From Anaerolineae bacterium (GTDB lineage Bacteria; Chloroflexota; Anaerolineae; 4572-78; J111): a DNA stretch of 17,749 bases. The translations under genes and the position numbers were made by a program. This document shows, one piece after another, positions 1-6,667 of the stretch. The DNA lies in the NCBI GenBank assembly GCA_020433835.1, contig JAGRBY010000083.1, positions 1 through 17,749 of the forward strand, written 5' to 3'. The number at the start of each line of letters is the position of its first letter. The stretch's first letter is position 1. The notes under the pieces are model-generated. The model worked only from the letters and a program-made list of their open reading frames with translations. It was not told where the DNA came from and ran no database searches.

Positions 1-14
1 AGCGGAGTGAGCAT

Positions 15-58
15 CCTCAGATGCGAACGGCAAGGGCTAAACCGCTCCGCATCTGAGG
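15..58. repeat. Inverted repeat, 11-bp perfect arms
   Basis: CCTCAGATGCG at 15-25 is the exact reverse complement of CGCATCTGAGG at 48-58, with a 22-nt spacer. A second overlapping pairing (GCGGAG at 2-7 with CTCCGC at 45-50) is possible. It lies beyond the 3' end of the minus-strand peptidase gene but has no T-run on either side, so a terminator role is not supported. It is more likely part of a dispersed intergenic repeat. Confidence 0.6.
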
Positions 59-82
59 CCTGTCCTGAGCGTAGTTGAAGGG
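58..82. repeat. REP-like dispersed repeat (CTGTCCTGAGCGTAGTTGAAGG type)
   Basis: This stretch reads as one variant of the family containing CCTGTCCTGAGC followed by GTAGTTGAAGGG. From memory, near-identical short intergenic repeats are abundant in many environmental bacterial genomes, including Chloroflexota. Only one copy is in this window, so the repeat status rests on recognition rather than on a second copy here. Confidence 0.5.
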
Positions 83-97
83 AGGCTCCGCGCCTCG

Positions 98-151
98 CTG
101 GTAACAGGTAATTCAATCTCCAATCTCTAATTACCAGTTACCAGTTACCAA
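98..151 (+). repeat. Hairpin repeat element, left copy, with TTACCAG heptamers
   Basis: Bases 98-113 pair with 129-144 (15 of 16 positions), enclosing a 15-nt loop at 114-128. The right side continues as tandem 7-mers: TTACCAG, TTACCAG, TTACCAA at 131-151. Bases 111-149 match the reverse complement of 2961-2999 at 37 of 39 positions, so this is one of two inverted copies bracketing the peptidase gene. It ends one base before that gene's stop codon (153-155). Confidence 0.8.
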
Positions 152-152
152 A

Positions 153-2777
153 TTAGTTAACCGTAACCTGCCCATACACCTCGGTCGTGTTGCCGTCGAG
201 GTCTTCTATAATAAAGCCGACAACATACGGGCCGGGAGCGGCGTCGAGTTCCTGCCAGGTAAAGGGTTGATCGCCGAAGGTGAGCGTGTCGCCGGTTTGT
301 TGTGAAACCTGGGCCACGTTGCCCTGCTGATCCAAATCGAGCCAGCGTTCGAGCACGGTGAAGGTGTCGCCGGTTTGGGGAACAATCTCACGCGGTGCGC
401 CGGTGCCGTCTTCGTTGGTGAAGCCGACCACCTGGCGCATAATGCCGTTGTTGAAGTAGAGGCGGGCGGCTCGCGTTTCGCCGCCGTCGGCATAGGTGTA
501 CAGGCCATCGACGGTGTAGATAGCATCCTCAAAGGTTGCGCCGTAGCTCTGCGGCTCAAAGCGGGCGACGACGGAATTGACGCCGTCGTCGATGGCAAAG
601 ACAATCGGCTCCCACTCGAACTCCATCGTGAAGGTGCCCTGTTGGCTCCAAACCGGATAGTAGACGCCGTCGATTTCGCGGGTGTCGTTGCTGTCCAGGT
701 AGTCGGAGTCGGCCACGAAGATGGAACTGCCGGACTGATCAAGAAAACCGACGAAGAGGTAGATATAGCCAACATCTTGGCCGGTAATATCGATGCTGAG
801 CAGCACCGGCTGGCCCGGAGCCGCCACGTTGTCGGACAGGGTGATGGGCGAGACCTGAATCGGCCCGGCTCCCGGCGCACTAACGCTGGTGCTTGGTTCC
901 GGGATAGCGACAGTGTTGGTATCGGGTTCGAAGGAGCGGCCGGTGTAGTGGTAGGCCAGGAAATCGTCCCACAGCGACTCGCCGGCAAAGCGACGGGAGA
1001 TGGGGATGTACGATTGCGGGCCGGTAGCGGGTGTTTGGTAAAGCTGCGAGTTGGGGAAGTAAATCGACACGCCGGTTGAGCCTGGCTTTTTGGGGCCGTG
1101 CTTTTCGGCGATGACAGCGCGGTCGATGGCCGCCAACACCTTGTTGGCCGGCTCGGTTAGGGCCGAGCTGCCGCCTTCTTGTTTAAGCAGCGCCACAAAG
1201 TTACCCAGATCGATATACGAGGGCGGGATGGACGAACCAAAGACGCTGGTAAACGACTGGGCGTAACTGCGGGCCTGAGCCACGGTGCGCTGATCGACAT
1301 TTTGCAGGGCGTAGGAGAAGTCGTTAACGCTGCTAACCAGAGCCGGAATGGCCGACAGGTCAACTGCCGTCAAGGTGATACTTTGTTCTAGCTGCCGCGT
1401 TAATTGATCGGCGGTGGGGCCGCCGCCGCCACCACCAAGCAGGCCGAACAGCCCGCCCATCGGTGATCCCCGGCCAACGAATTCGGCGCGGGCCTGGTCA
1501 TCGACAATACGCTGATCGTCTTGGATGTAGCTTTCGACAATAAGTTGGCTGAGGCCGGCCCCGTCGATGTTGGGGTTGGCCTTCAGCGTTTTCAAAAAGC
1601 CGGTATAGGCCCAGCCCAACGACGGTTCCACTTCTTGTGAAGCAACGGCGTAGCGGCTGTGCGGCTCCAGGGCGCTGAACACTTCCAGATGGCCCATCAA
1701 ACAGGCATCCATACCGATTAGCTCAAATTTGTCTATCCCGGTTTGAGCGCGAATTTCCCCCAGCGCGTCATCCAGTTCCATCAGGTACAGTTGGTTGCCC
1801 AGGGCCGAGGCCAGCGGAATGGACGGGTCGCCGCGTCCGCCGGGGTCGGGGTCGCTCCAGCCGCCGGGCCAGCCCATGCCGTGGTCAGACATAATCAAGA
1901 CGTATTTGTCGGCCGGGAAGGTATCGACGGCCCAGGTGACAAAATCGACCAGGGTTTGGCCGTCAGACATATTGACTTCGCCCAGGTCGGCCAGCTCTTG
2001 CGAGGCTACGTGCTGAAGATCGTTGTCTTGGGTGACGTAGAAGCGTTTGGCCGTGGTCCAGTCACCGTCGCCCTGAAAACCGGCCCGGTAGCGGTCAACC
2101 TGGGCCACAATGTGGACGTTGTCGCTGGAGCCGACGCGCTCGGCTTCGTTGAGGTCAACGTAAATATCTTGTTCCAGAATTTTGTCATCGGCATCCTGGT
2201 AGAGCATCACCAGCCAGCTTTGCCCATCGCCGGAAGCGGCAGGCGGGGTGAAGGGTTTGGAATTAACCGTGGGCAAACTTTGCGGGGTGGGTGCAGCCGC
2301 TGGGCGGGTGGCGACGGCGACATTGCCGGACTCCTGCGGCACGCTGCTGCCGGAATCATCCGAACCGCCAAACAGCCACATCAGCGGCAAGGCGCAGATC
2401 ACAATAATGATCAAGATACCGATCATCGGCAAAGAAAGCTTGCCACCCGGCAGCGGCGACCCACCGGAGCCTGAGGAAGTAGGGGGTCGATAGCCGCCGC
2501 CCGAACCCGAACCGCCAGAGCCGCCCGATCCTGAACTGCCTTGCCCGCCGGAACCGCCGGGACGTCTGCGCTGCGGCGCGGAAGCGCGTTCGCGGGGCTG
2601 GCCGCTGTCCGAGCCGCTGCGGCGTCGCCGCTGGACGCGGATGGTTTCTTTATCATCACTGGCCAACAACCAGGGTGTTATCAGCGGGGTAGCTGAAACC
2701 GGTCTCAATGCACGAAGCGAAACGGCGGCCTCCGTTAGGAAATTGAAGGCTCCATCAAATCTACGGTTCTGCTTCAT
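153..2777 (-). CDS. Membrane-anchored clostripain-family (C11) cysteine peptidase
   Basis: An 874-residue protein of the C11 (clostripain) family, clan CD cysteine peptidases that in characterised members cleave after Arg. The catalytic His is visible as SDHGMGW (H299) and the catalytic Cys as MDACLMG (C359). The domain opens at about residue 186 with WLVMLYQDADD. The N-terminus has an Arg-rich patch (RVQRRRR), a Gly/Ser-rich linker at about 73-112, and one transmembrane helix at about 114-137. This predicts a cytoplasmic N-terminus and an extracytoplasmic peptidase. A beta-rich, Ig-like tail covers roughly 640-874. It is much longer than a minimal C11 domain, mainly from linker and tail. The start is fixed by a GAGGAG ribosome site just upstream. 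The gene stands alone, divergent from the glycosyltransferase array, and looks richer in GC than that array. Substrate unknown; the family call is secure. Confidence 0.93.
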   Translation of the reverse strand: MKQNRRFDGAFNFLTEAAVSLRALRPVSATPLITPWLLASDDKETIRVQRRRRSGSDSGQPRERASAPQRRRPGGSGGQGSSGSGGSGGSGSGGGYRPPTSSGSGGSPLPGGKLSLPMIGILIIIVICALPLMWLFGGSDDSGSSVPQESGNVAVATRPAAAPTPQSLPTVNSKPFTPPAASGDGQSWLVMLYQDADDKILEQDIYVDLNEAERVGSSDNVHIVAQVDRYRAGFQGDGDWTTAKRFYVTQDNDLQHVASQELADLGEVNMSDGQTLVDFVTWAVDTFPADKYVLIMSDHGMGWPGGWSDPDPGGRGDPSIPLASALGNQLYLMELDDALGEIRAQTGIDKFELIGMDACLMGHLEVFSALEPHSRYAVASQEVEPSLGWAYTGFLKTLKANPNIDGAGLSQLIVESYIQDDQRIVDDQARAEFVGRGSPMGGLFGLLGGGGGGPTADQLTRQLEQSITLTAVDLSAIPALVSSVNDFSYALQNVDQRTVAQARSYAQSFTSVFGSSIPPSYIDLGNFVALLKQEGGSSALTEPANKVLAAIDRAVIAEKHGPKKPGSTGVSIYFPNSQLYQTPATGPQSYIPISRRFAGESLWDDFLAYHYTGRSFEPDTNTVAIPEPSTSVSAPGAGPIQVSPITLSDNVAAPGQPVLLSIDITGQDVGYIYLFVGFLDQSGSSIFVADSDYLDSNDTREIDGVYYPVWSQQGTFTMEFEWEPIVFAIDDGVNSVVARFEPQSYGATFEDAIYTVDGLYTYADGGETRAARLYFNNGIMRQVVGFTNEDGTGAPREIVPQTGDTFTVLERWLDLDQQGNVAQVSQQTGDTLTFGDQPFTWQELDAAPGPYVVGFIIEDLDGNTTEVYGQVTVN

Positions 2778-2782
2778 TATTT

Positions 2783-2788
2783 CTCCTC
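2783..2788 (-). promoter_or_regulatory. Ribosome binding site of the C11 peptidase gene
   Basis: On the minus strand GAGGAG lies 5 nt before the ATG at 2777-2775 (GAGGAG-AAATA-ATG). It supports this start over any downstream methionine, although the first 45 residues look unlike a signal peptide. Confidence 0.75.
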
Positions 2789-2833
2789 ATTAAGAAAACT
2801 AGTGGCGTTAATTTGCACAAAATATGCGCCTGC

Positions 2834-2863
2834 ATTGTAACCGGAGACACGCTGCTTTGACAA
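2834..2863 (-). promoter_or_regulatory. Candidate sigma70-type promoter for the C11 peptidase gene
   Basis: Reading the minus strand, TTGTCA (2863-2858) and TACAAT (2839-2834) each match five of six consensus bases and are 18 bp apart. Transcription would start near 2827 and give a 5' leader of about 50 nt. The same site contains TTGACA on the plus strand (2857-2862), but no matching -10 box follows it there. Confidence 0.45.
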
Positions 2864-2960
2864 ATGGCTAGCCGGGCCTACGAGATTTGCTCACAGAAAA
2901 TTCGGCCACATTATCGAAACCCTTAGGAATGAGAATTAAGTAACTTACCCAGTTCTGTCG

Positions 2961-3017
2961 GGTAAATGGTAACTGGTAATTAGAGACTGGAGATTGAATA
3001 ACCATTTACCAATTACC
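2961..3017 (-). repeat. Hairpin repeat element, right copy (inverted)
   Basis: Bases 2961-2981 pair imperfectly with 2997-3017 (18 of 21), around a 15-nt loop at 2982-2996. The 10-mer GGTAAATGGT (2961-2970) also pairs perfectly with ACCATTTACC (3001-3010). Read on the minus strand, 2999-2961 matches 111-149 at 37 of 39 positions. The loop differs from the left copy at one of 15 positions. Confidence 0.8.
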
Positions 3018-3194
3018 TAAACGTCAATGTGGAAGTTATTGTATTCACGATCCTTAGCGTAACAGCATAAGACAGATTAAATTATAACCACTTTCTAAGA
3101 GGGTTCTTATAAAATTAAATGACTTCCGTGTAACAATAGCACCATTCTAGCCACAATAACCCAATCTGGTTAATCAACGCAACAGTATTACGAA

Positions 3195-4274
3195 ATGATC
3201 ATAGAAGACACCCTTGTTTGCCTTTGCACGCGACAGAATTTCGAATCGAGTCATAGCCAAACTTTACTTCATCTTTGCCAAACCCAATCCGTTCAGTGGG
3301 ACACCGTTTACGCGATTGCCGAACAGCATCAGATTGCGCCGCTGGTTTACCACAACTTATCGAAGTGTTCCCCCGAAGAGTTAAATATCCCCCCCGCCGT
3401 TCTTGCTCGCTTTAAGAAAGCTCAAATTCGCAATATTTTCGCCAAGAAACGAACCCAAGCCGCGCTGAAAAAGGTTCTGGCTCTTTTTGCGCAAAAGGGC
3501 ATTGATGTGATGGTGGTTAAGGGCGAAGCGTTGAGCCAATTGGTGTATGAACGGCCCTGGTACACCGTTTCGTATGACGTCGATCTGGTTATTCGAGCCA
3601 GGGAAGCGGACCTGGTTAAGGCTGACTATTGGGAGATTCTGGAATTTCTGGAAAAGTTTAACCAGGAACGCAGCGAGTTTAAAGAGCATATCGAGTATGA
3701 CTTTTATGAGCATCACGATGTGACGATGAATAATATTTTAAGCATTGATTGGCATCGTATCTGGGCCGAAGCGCGTAAAATTCAGATTGGCGGTTATGAT
3801 GTTTTTGTGATGACCCCCGAAGACATGCTGCTAACGACGGCTATCAATAGCTGTCGCAAGCGCTTTTTTCGGCTTAAATCTTTATGCGATCTGGCAACCA
3901 TTGTTGAAACACACCTCGACCTCGATTGGGAGGCGGTTATTCGTAAGGCCCATGCGTATAAATGCAACACCATTTTATATACGGCTTTTGTGGTTACGCA
4001 AGCGACCTTGGGCTGTCGGTTGCCTGATGGGATTATGACCGCTCTAAAGGTCAATCAACTTCGAGGTTCGCTTGTTCATTATCTGGTTCGCTCTTTATCT
4101 CAACAATTATCATTATCAAACTTATTTGTCCAGTCGGAAAATGCAACGTTCAAACGTACGTTGAGTTGGCCGTTGTTTCTAACCTATGTTACCTATCGGG
4201 TTGATCTCTTTTTGCCCAAGCTAGGTGAACTCTATACTGCCTGGCGTAATCCGCCGCCACCCGTTCCCAGTTAG
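3195..4274 (+). CDS. Nucleotidyltransferase-fold family protein (PF14907-like)
   Basis: A 359-residue protein resembling the uncharacterised nucleotidyltransferase family NTP_transf_5 (PF14907), whose members recur in lasso-peptide, RiPP and exopolysaccharide clusters. The expected active-site layout is present: VVKGEAL (K109-G110) followed about 20 residues later by SYDVDLV with the metal-binding pair D128 and D130. The C-terminal half has the family's helical part, including MTPEDMLL and RLKSLCDLA. Reaction and substrate are unknown; the fold suggests transfer of a nucleotide or phosphoryl group. It is the first gene of the array, 26 bp before a glycosyltransferase. The ATG is the first in frame and fits the family length, but no Shine-Dalgarno precedes it. 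A degenerate relative lies at 11609. Confidence 0.87.
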   Translation: MIIEDTLVCLCTRQNFESSHSQTLLHLCQTQSVQWDTVYAIAEQHQIAPLVYHNLSKCSPEELNIPPAVLARFKKAQIRNIFAKKRTQAALKKVLALFAQKGIDVMVVKGEALSQLVYERPWYTVSYDVDLVIRAREADLVKADYWEILEFLEKFNQERSEFKEHIEYDFYEHHDVTMNNILSIDWHRIWAEARKIQIGGYDVFVMTPEDMLLTTAINSCRKRFFRLKSLCDLATIVETHLDLDWEAVIRKAHAYKCNTILYTAFVVTQATLGCRLPDGIMTALKVNQLRGSLVHYLVRSLSQQLSLSNLFVQSENATFKRTLSWPLFLTYVTYRVDLFLPKLGELYTAWRNPPPPVPS

Positions 4275-4288
4275 CAGCTTACACAACC

Positions 4289-4293
4289 AAGGA
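4289..4293 (+). promoter_or_regulatory. Ribosome binding site for the GT4-type gene
   Basis: AAGGA lies 7 nt before the ATG at 4301 and supports that start. Confidence 0.55.
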
Positions 4294-4300
4294 TTTCACC

Positions 4301-5476
4301 ATGAAAGACCGCTCCATCCTGGTGATAGATGTCTGGATGCCGACGCCGGATCGCGATAGTGCTTCACTAAGAATAGTTAATTTGCTTTCCATTTTAGAGC
4401 AGATGGTGGGCCGGGTAACGTTTGGCGTTGGCGATCCTCCGCATTGGCGCACGGCTGAAAAGTGGCGGCCTTTGGTTCAGCCGCTCCAAGGTTCGATGAT
4501 CAGGTTGGTTGAAGGGAACGCCGCTATTGAAGCCCACCTGAAGCAACAGGGGCAAGATTATGATGTGGTCATATTGAGCCGGCTCAGCGTGGCGAGCCGG
4601 TATCTGCCGACGGTGCGTCGCTATGCACCCCAGGCGGCTGTGGTCTTCGACACCACCGATCTCCATTTCTTGCGCGGCTTTCGCGGAGCCAAGGTAACGG
4701 GCAAAGTCAATTTAATGCGAAGCGCCTTGCTGGCGAAAAAGGATGAATTAGCCCTGGCTCGCCAAGCGGACTGCACGCTCGTTGTTAGCCCTGTAGAGAA
4801 AACCATTTTAGAAGAAGAATGTCCCGATATATCGGTTCAGGTTATTTCAAACATTCATACGGCCTATGGTTCTCGGAAACCATTTTCAGAGCGAAGCGGA
4901 ATTATCTTTGTCGGTTCGTTCCCGCATCATCCCAATGTCGATGGGATGGTGTATTTTTATCAGGATATTTACCCCCTGCTCAAAGAACAATTGCCGGATA
5001 TAACGATCACCATCATCGGCAGCGATCCGCCGGAATGGCTAAAACAGGCCGCTGACGAGCAATTTATCGTCACCGATTATGTACCCGACATTGCGCCTTA
5101 TTTCGACCACAGCCGCCTCTCGATTGCGCCACTCCGTTACGGGGCGGGGGTTAAAGGCAAAGTCTTGCTGAGCATGGGCTACGGCGTGCCGGTGGTGGCT
5201 TCTTCAATCGCGGCTGAAGGCATTCCTGTGGTCAATGGTCGCGATATGCTCATCGCCGATACGCCGGCAAGCTTTAGCGAAGCCATCGTTGAACTTTATT
5301 ATAATGAAGCACTGTGGGATCAGATGTCGGCCAATGGGCTTAAGATCATTGACAAACATTTTTCTTTTACCACCGCCCGACAAGCCTTAACAGACTTATT
5401 AAATAGTTTGGGTCGAACAGTTCGAGTTGAGGGCAGCGATGTTTACGAAAGCGCATCTATTACGGAGGAAATATAA
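4301..5476 (+). CDS. Glycosyltransferase, GT-B fold (GT4-like)
   Basis: A 391-residue GT-B glycosyltransferase. The N-terminal acceptor half (about 1-190) begins with SILVIDVWMPTPDRDSASLR, an opening typical of GT4-like enzymes that build surface glycans, and contains VVFDTTDLHF near 115-124. The C-terminal nucleotide-sugar half (about 200-375) has IIFVGSFPHHPNVDG, the GVKGKVLLSMGYGVPVVASS segment near 282-301, and a helical tail. It resembles the Glyco_trans_1_4 type (PF13692). It would transfer a sugar from an activated donor to a glycan, lipid or peptide acceptor in the cytoplasm; donor and acceptor cannot be read from sequence. The ATG has a good ribosome site, and the next gene starts 2 nt after the stop, implying co-translation. 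Confidence 0.88.
   Translation: MKDRSILVIDVWMPTPDRDSASLRIVNLLSILEQMVGRVTFGVGDPPHWRTAEKWRPLVQPLQGSMIRLVEGNAAIEAHLKQQGQDYDVVILSRLSVASRYLPTVRRYAPQAAVVFDTTDLHFLRGFRGAKVTGKVNLMRSALLAKKDELALARQADCTLVVSPVEKTILEEECPDISVQVISNIHTAYGSRKPFSERSGIIFVGSFPHHPNVDGMVYFYQDIYPLLKEQLPDITITIIGSDPPEWLKQAADEQFIVTDYVPDIAPYFDHSRLSIAPLRYGAGVKGKVLLSMGYGVPVVASSIAAEGIPVVNGRDMLIADTPASFSEAIVELYYNEALWDQMSANGLKIIDKHFSFTTARQALTDLLNSLGRTVRVEGSDVYESASITEEI
5464..5468 (+). promoter_or_regulatory. Ribosome binding site inside the end of the GT4-type gene
   Basis: GGAGG lies 10 nt before the ATG at 5479 and is embedded in the last codons of the preceding gene. It sets the start of the short GT2 gene. Confidence 0.6.
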
Positions 5477-5478
5477 CG

Positions 5479-6198
5479 ATGCTTAATCCACCACCTCTGG
5501 TCAGTGTTATCATCCCTGTGTATAACGCCGAGCCGTATGTGGCTGAGGCCATAGAAAGCGTGCTGGCCCAGAGTTACAACCATATCGAAATCATCGCCGT
5601 TGATGATGGTTCAACCGACAACAGCGCAGCGGTAGTCAAACGCTTCCCGGCCGTTCACTATTATACTCAGCCCAATGCCGGTATCAGTGCCACGCGCAAC
5701 CGGGGTATAAAACAGGCGCAGGGCGACTTTCTGGCTTTTCTCGATGCCGATGATGTCTGGGTGAAAGAGAAGCTAGCCTTGCAGCTTGCTGCCTTTGAAG
5801 AGAATGCCCATCTGGATGTTGTGTTCGGCCACGTGAAGCAGTTTCGCAGCCCCGAGCTTAAAACAGTGCCAAATAACAAACCGTCTACCGTAGAGCCGCT
5901 CATGCCGGGCCATATCCCTTCAACCATGCTCATCAAGCGCGATGCTTTTTTTCGGGTAGGGCTGTTTGAAACCAACTGGAAAATGGGCGAATTTGCCAGT
6001 TGGTATCTACGGTCGTTGGAACAAGGGTTACAGCACATAATGCTGCCTGATCTGGTTGCCCGGCGACGGGTTCATGAAACAAATAACGGTATTCAACAGC
6101 GTACATCAATTCATGATTACGTGCATATTATCAAGGCCTCGCTTGATCGCCGTCGAGCGGCTGCTCTTAAGCGCGAGGAAAACAAAAAACACAGTTAA
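5479..6198 (+). CDS. Short family 2 glycosyltransferase (GT-A)
   Basis: A 239-residue GT2 enzyme. The donor-binding core shows VSVIIPVYNAE (8-18), VDDGSTDN (41-48) and the metal-binding DADD (89-92). After it comes FGHVKQFRSPEL near 115-126. The protein ends in a basic tail, IIKASLDRRR, shared in form with three other short GT2 proteins in this array. It lacks membrane segments and is near the minimum length for a GT2 domain, so it probably works on a soluble or carrier-bound acceptor in the cytoplasm. Its closest relative here is the gene at 16978, which shares FGHV-QF-SPEL, MLIKR, GEF--WY and the LDRRR tail. It directly precedes the PqqD-like gene. Donor and acceptor sugars unknown. Confidence 0.92.
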   Translation: MLNPPPLVSVIIPVYNAEPYVAEAIESVLAQSYNHIEIIAVDDGSTDNSAAVVKRFPAVHYYTQPNAGISATRNRGIKQAQGDFLAFLDADDVWVKEKLALQLAAFEENAHLDVVFGHVKQFRSPELKTVPNNKPSTVEPLMPGHIPSTMLIKRDAFFRVGLFETNWKMGEFASWYLRSLEQGLQHIMLPDLVARRRVHETNNGIQQRTSIHDYVHIIKASLDRRRAAALKREENKKHS

Positions 6199-6208
6199 AA
6201 TTTTTTTA

Positions 6209-6214
6209 CAGGAG
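6209..6214 (+). promoter_or_regulatory. Ribosome binding site of the PqqD-like gene
   Basis: CAGGAG lies 7 nt before the ATG at 6222, after a T-rich run (6200-6207). It is one of the clearest ribosome sites of the array, which may mean high translation of this small protein. Confidence 0.6.
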
Positions 6215-6221
6215 ATTTAGC

Positions 6222-6665
6222 ATGACCTATTTTCAAATCAATTCACCCCATGTTATTCACGAAATCATCGACGGCGAAGCCGTGCTGGTTAACCTGGAAA
6301 GCGGCAGCTACTACAGCATCGACAATATTGGGGCGGTCGTTTGGGATTACGTAGAAAAAGGTTTCAGCAGCAGCCAGATTGTTGAGGCCGTGGCGGCCCA
6401 ATATGACGGCAAAGCGGCTGATATCGATCAAGGTGTGCAAAATCTGTTCACCCAACTGCAAGCCGAGCAGTTAATTGTGCCCATCGAATCGTCGCCAACG
6501 AACGGACATGCCCCCGCGCTAAATGCAGCAGCGAATGGGCCGGATAAACCGCCATTTGAAGCGCCCGTCTTGCATAAATATACCGATATGGAAGACCTGC
6601 TCTTGTTAGACCCCATTCACGATGTGGATGAGACAGGCTGGCCCAATTTACCTGAAAATGTATAA
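6222..6665 (+). CDS. PqqD-like RRE protein with C-terminal leader-like tail
   Basis: A 147-residue protein. Residues 1 to about 90 form a PqqD-like RiPP recognition element (RRE): the pattern AVLVNLESGSYYSIDNIGAVVWDY is cut here to its hallmarks, LVNLESGSYYSID (26-38) and a Trp-containing helix. RREs bind leader peptides and hand them to modifying enzymes. About 20 low-complexity residues follow, then a tail (112-147) with FEAPVL (112-117), YTDMEDLLLLDPIHDV (120-135) and GWP (139-141). PqqD proteins are usually about 90 residues, so the tail is extra. Its F-x-x-P-x-L start resembles the Y-x-x-P-x-L motif by which lasso-type leaders bind RREs. It sits between a GT2 and an HPr-kinase-like gene (2-nt gap). 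Function of the tail is inference: intramolecular ligand, recognition tag or modified substrate. Confidence 0.88.
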   Translation: MTYFQINSPHVIHEIIDGEAVLVNLESGSYYSIDNIGAVVWDYVEKGFSSSQIVEAVAAQYDGKAADIDQGVQNLFTQLQAEQLIVPIESSPTNGHAPALNAAANGPDKPPFEAPVLHKYTDMEDLLLLDPIHDVDETGWPNLPENV

Positions 6666-6667
6666 CT

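Larger units (their letters stand above)
2778..3194. other. Divergent intergenic region
   Basis: 417 bp without a gene, between the minus-strand peptidase and the plus-strand array. It holds the peptidase ribosome site (2783-2788), a candidate minus-strand promoter (2834-2863) and the right copy of the hairpin repeat (2961-3017). After that comes an AT-rich stretch (about 3030-3190) leading to the first gene of the array. No convincing plus-strand -35/-10 pair was found in the AT-rich part, although TATAAC (3083-3088) and TATAAA (3108-3113) are possible -10 boxes. No Shine-Dalgarno precedes the ATG at 3195. No small ORF with a credible start was seen. Confidence 0.7.

Noticed and set aside
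206..2659. Several long open frames on both strands inside the peptidase gene
   Set aside because: They are shadows caused by GC-rich codon use. They have low-complexity translations and no recognisable domains, while the minus-strand frame has intact catalytic motifs.
2857..2887. Plus-strand promoter from TTGACA at 2857
   Set aside because: No acceptable -10 box lies 16-18 bp downstream, and it is over 300 bp from the first plus-strand gene. The match is the mirror of the minus-strand TTGTCA.
6195..6210. T-run after the GT2 stop at 6198 as a terminator
   Set aside because: No stem precedes the T-run, and a strong ribosome site follows immediately.
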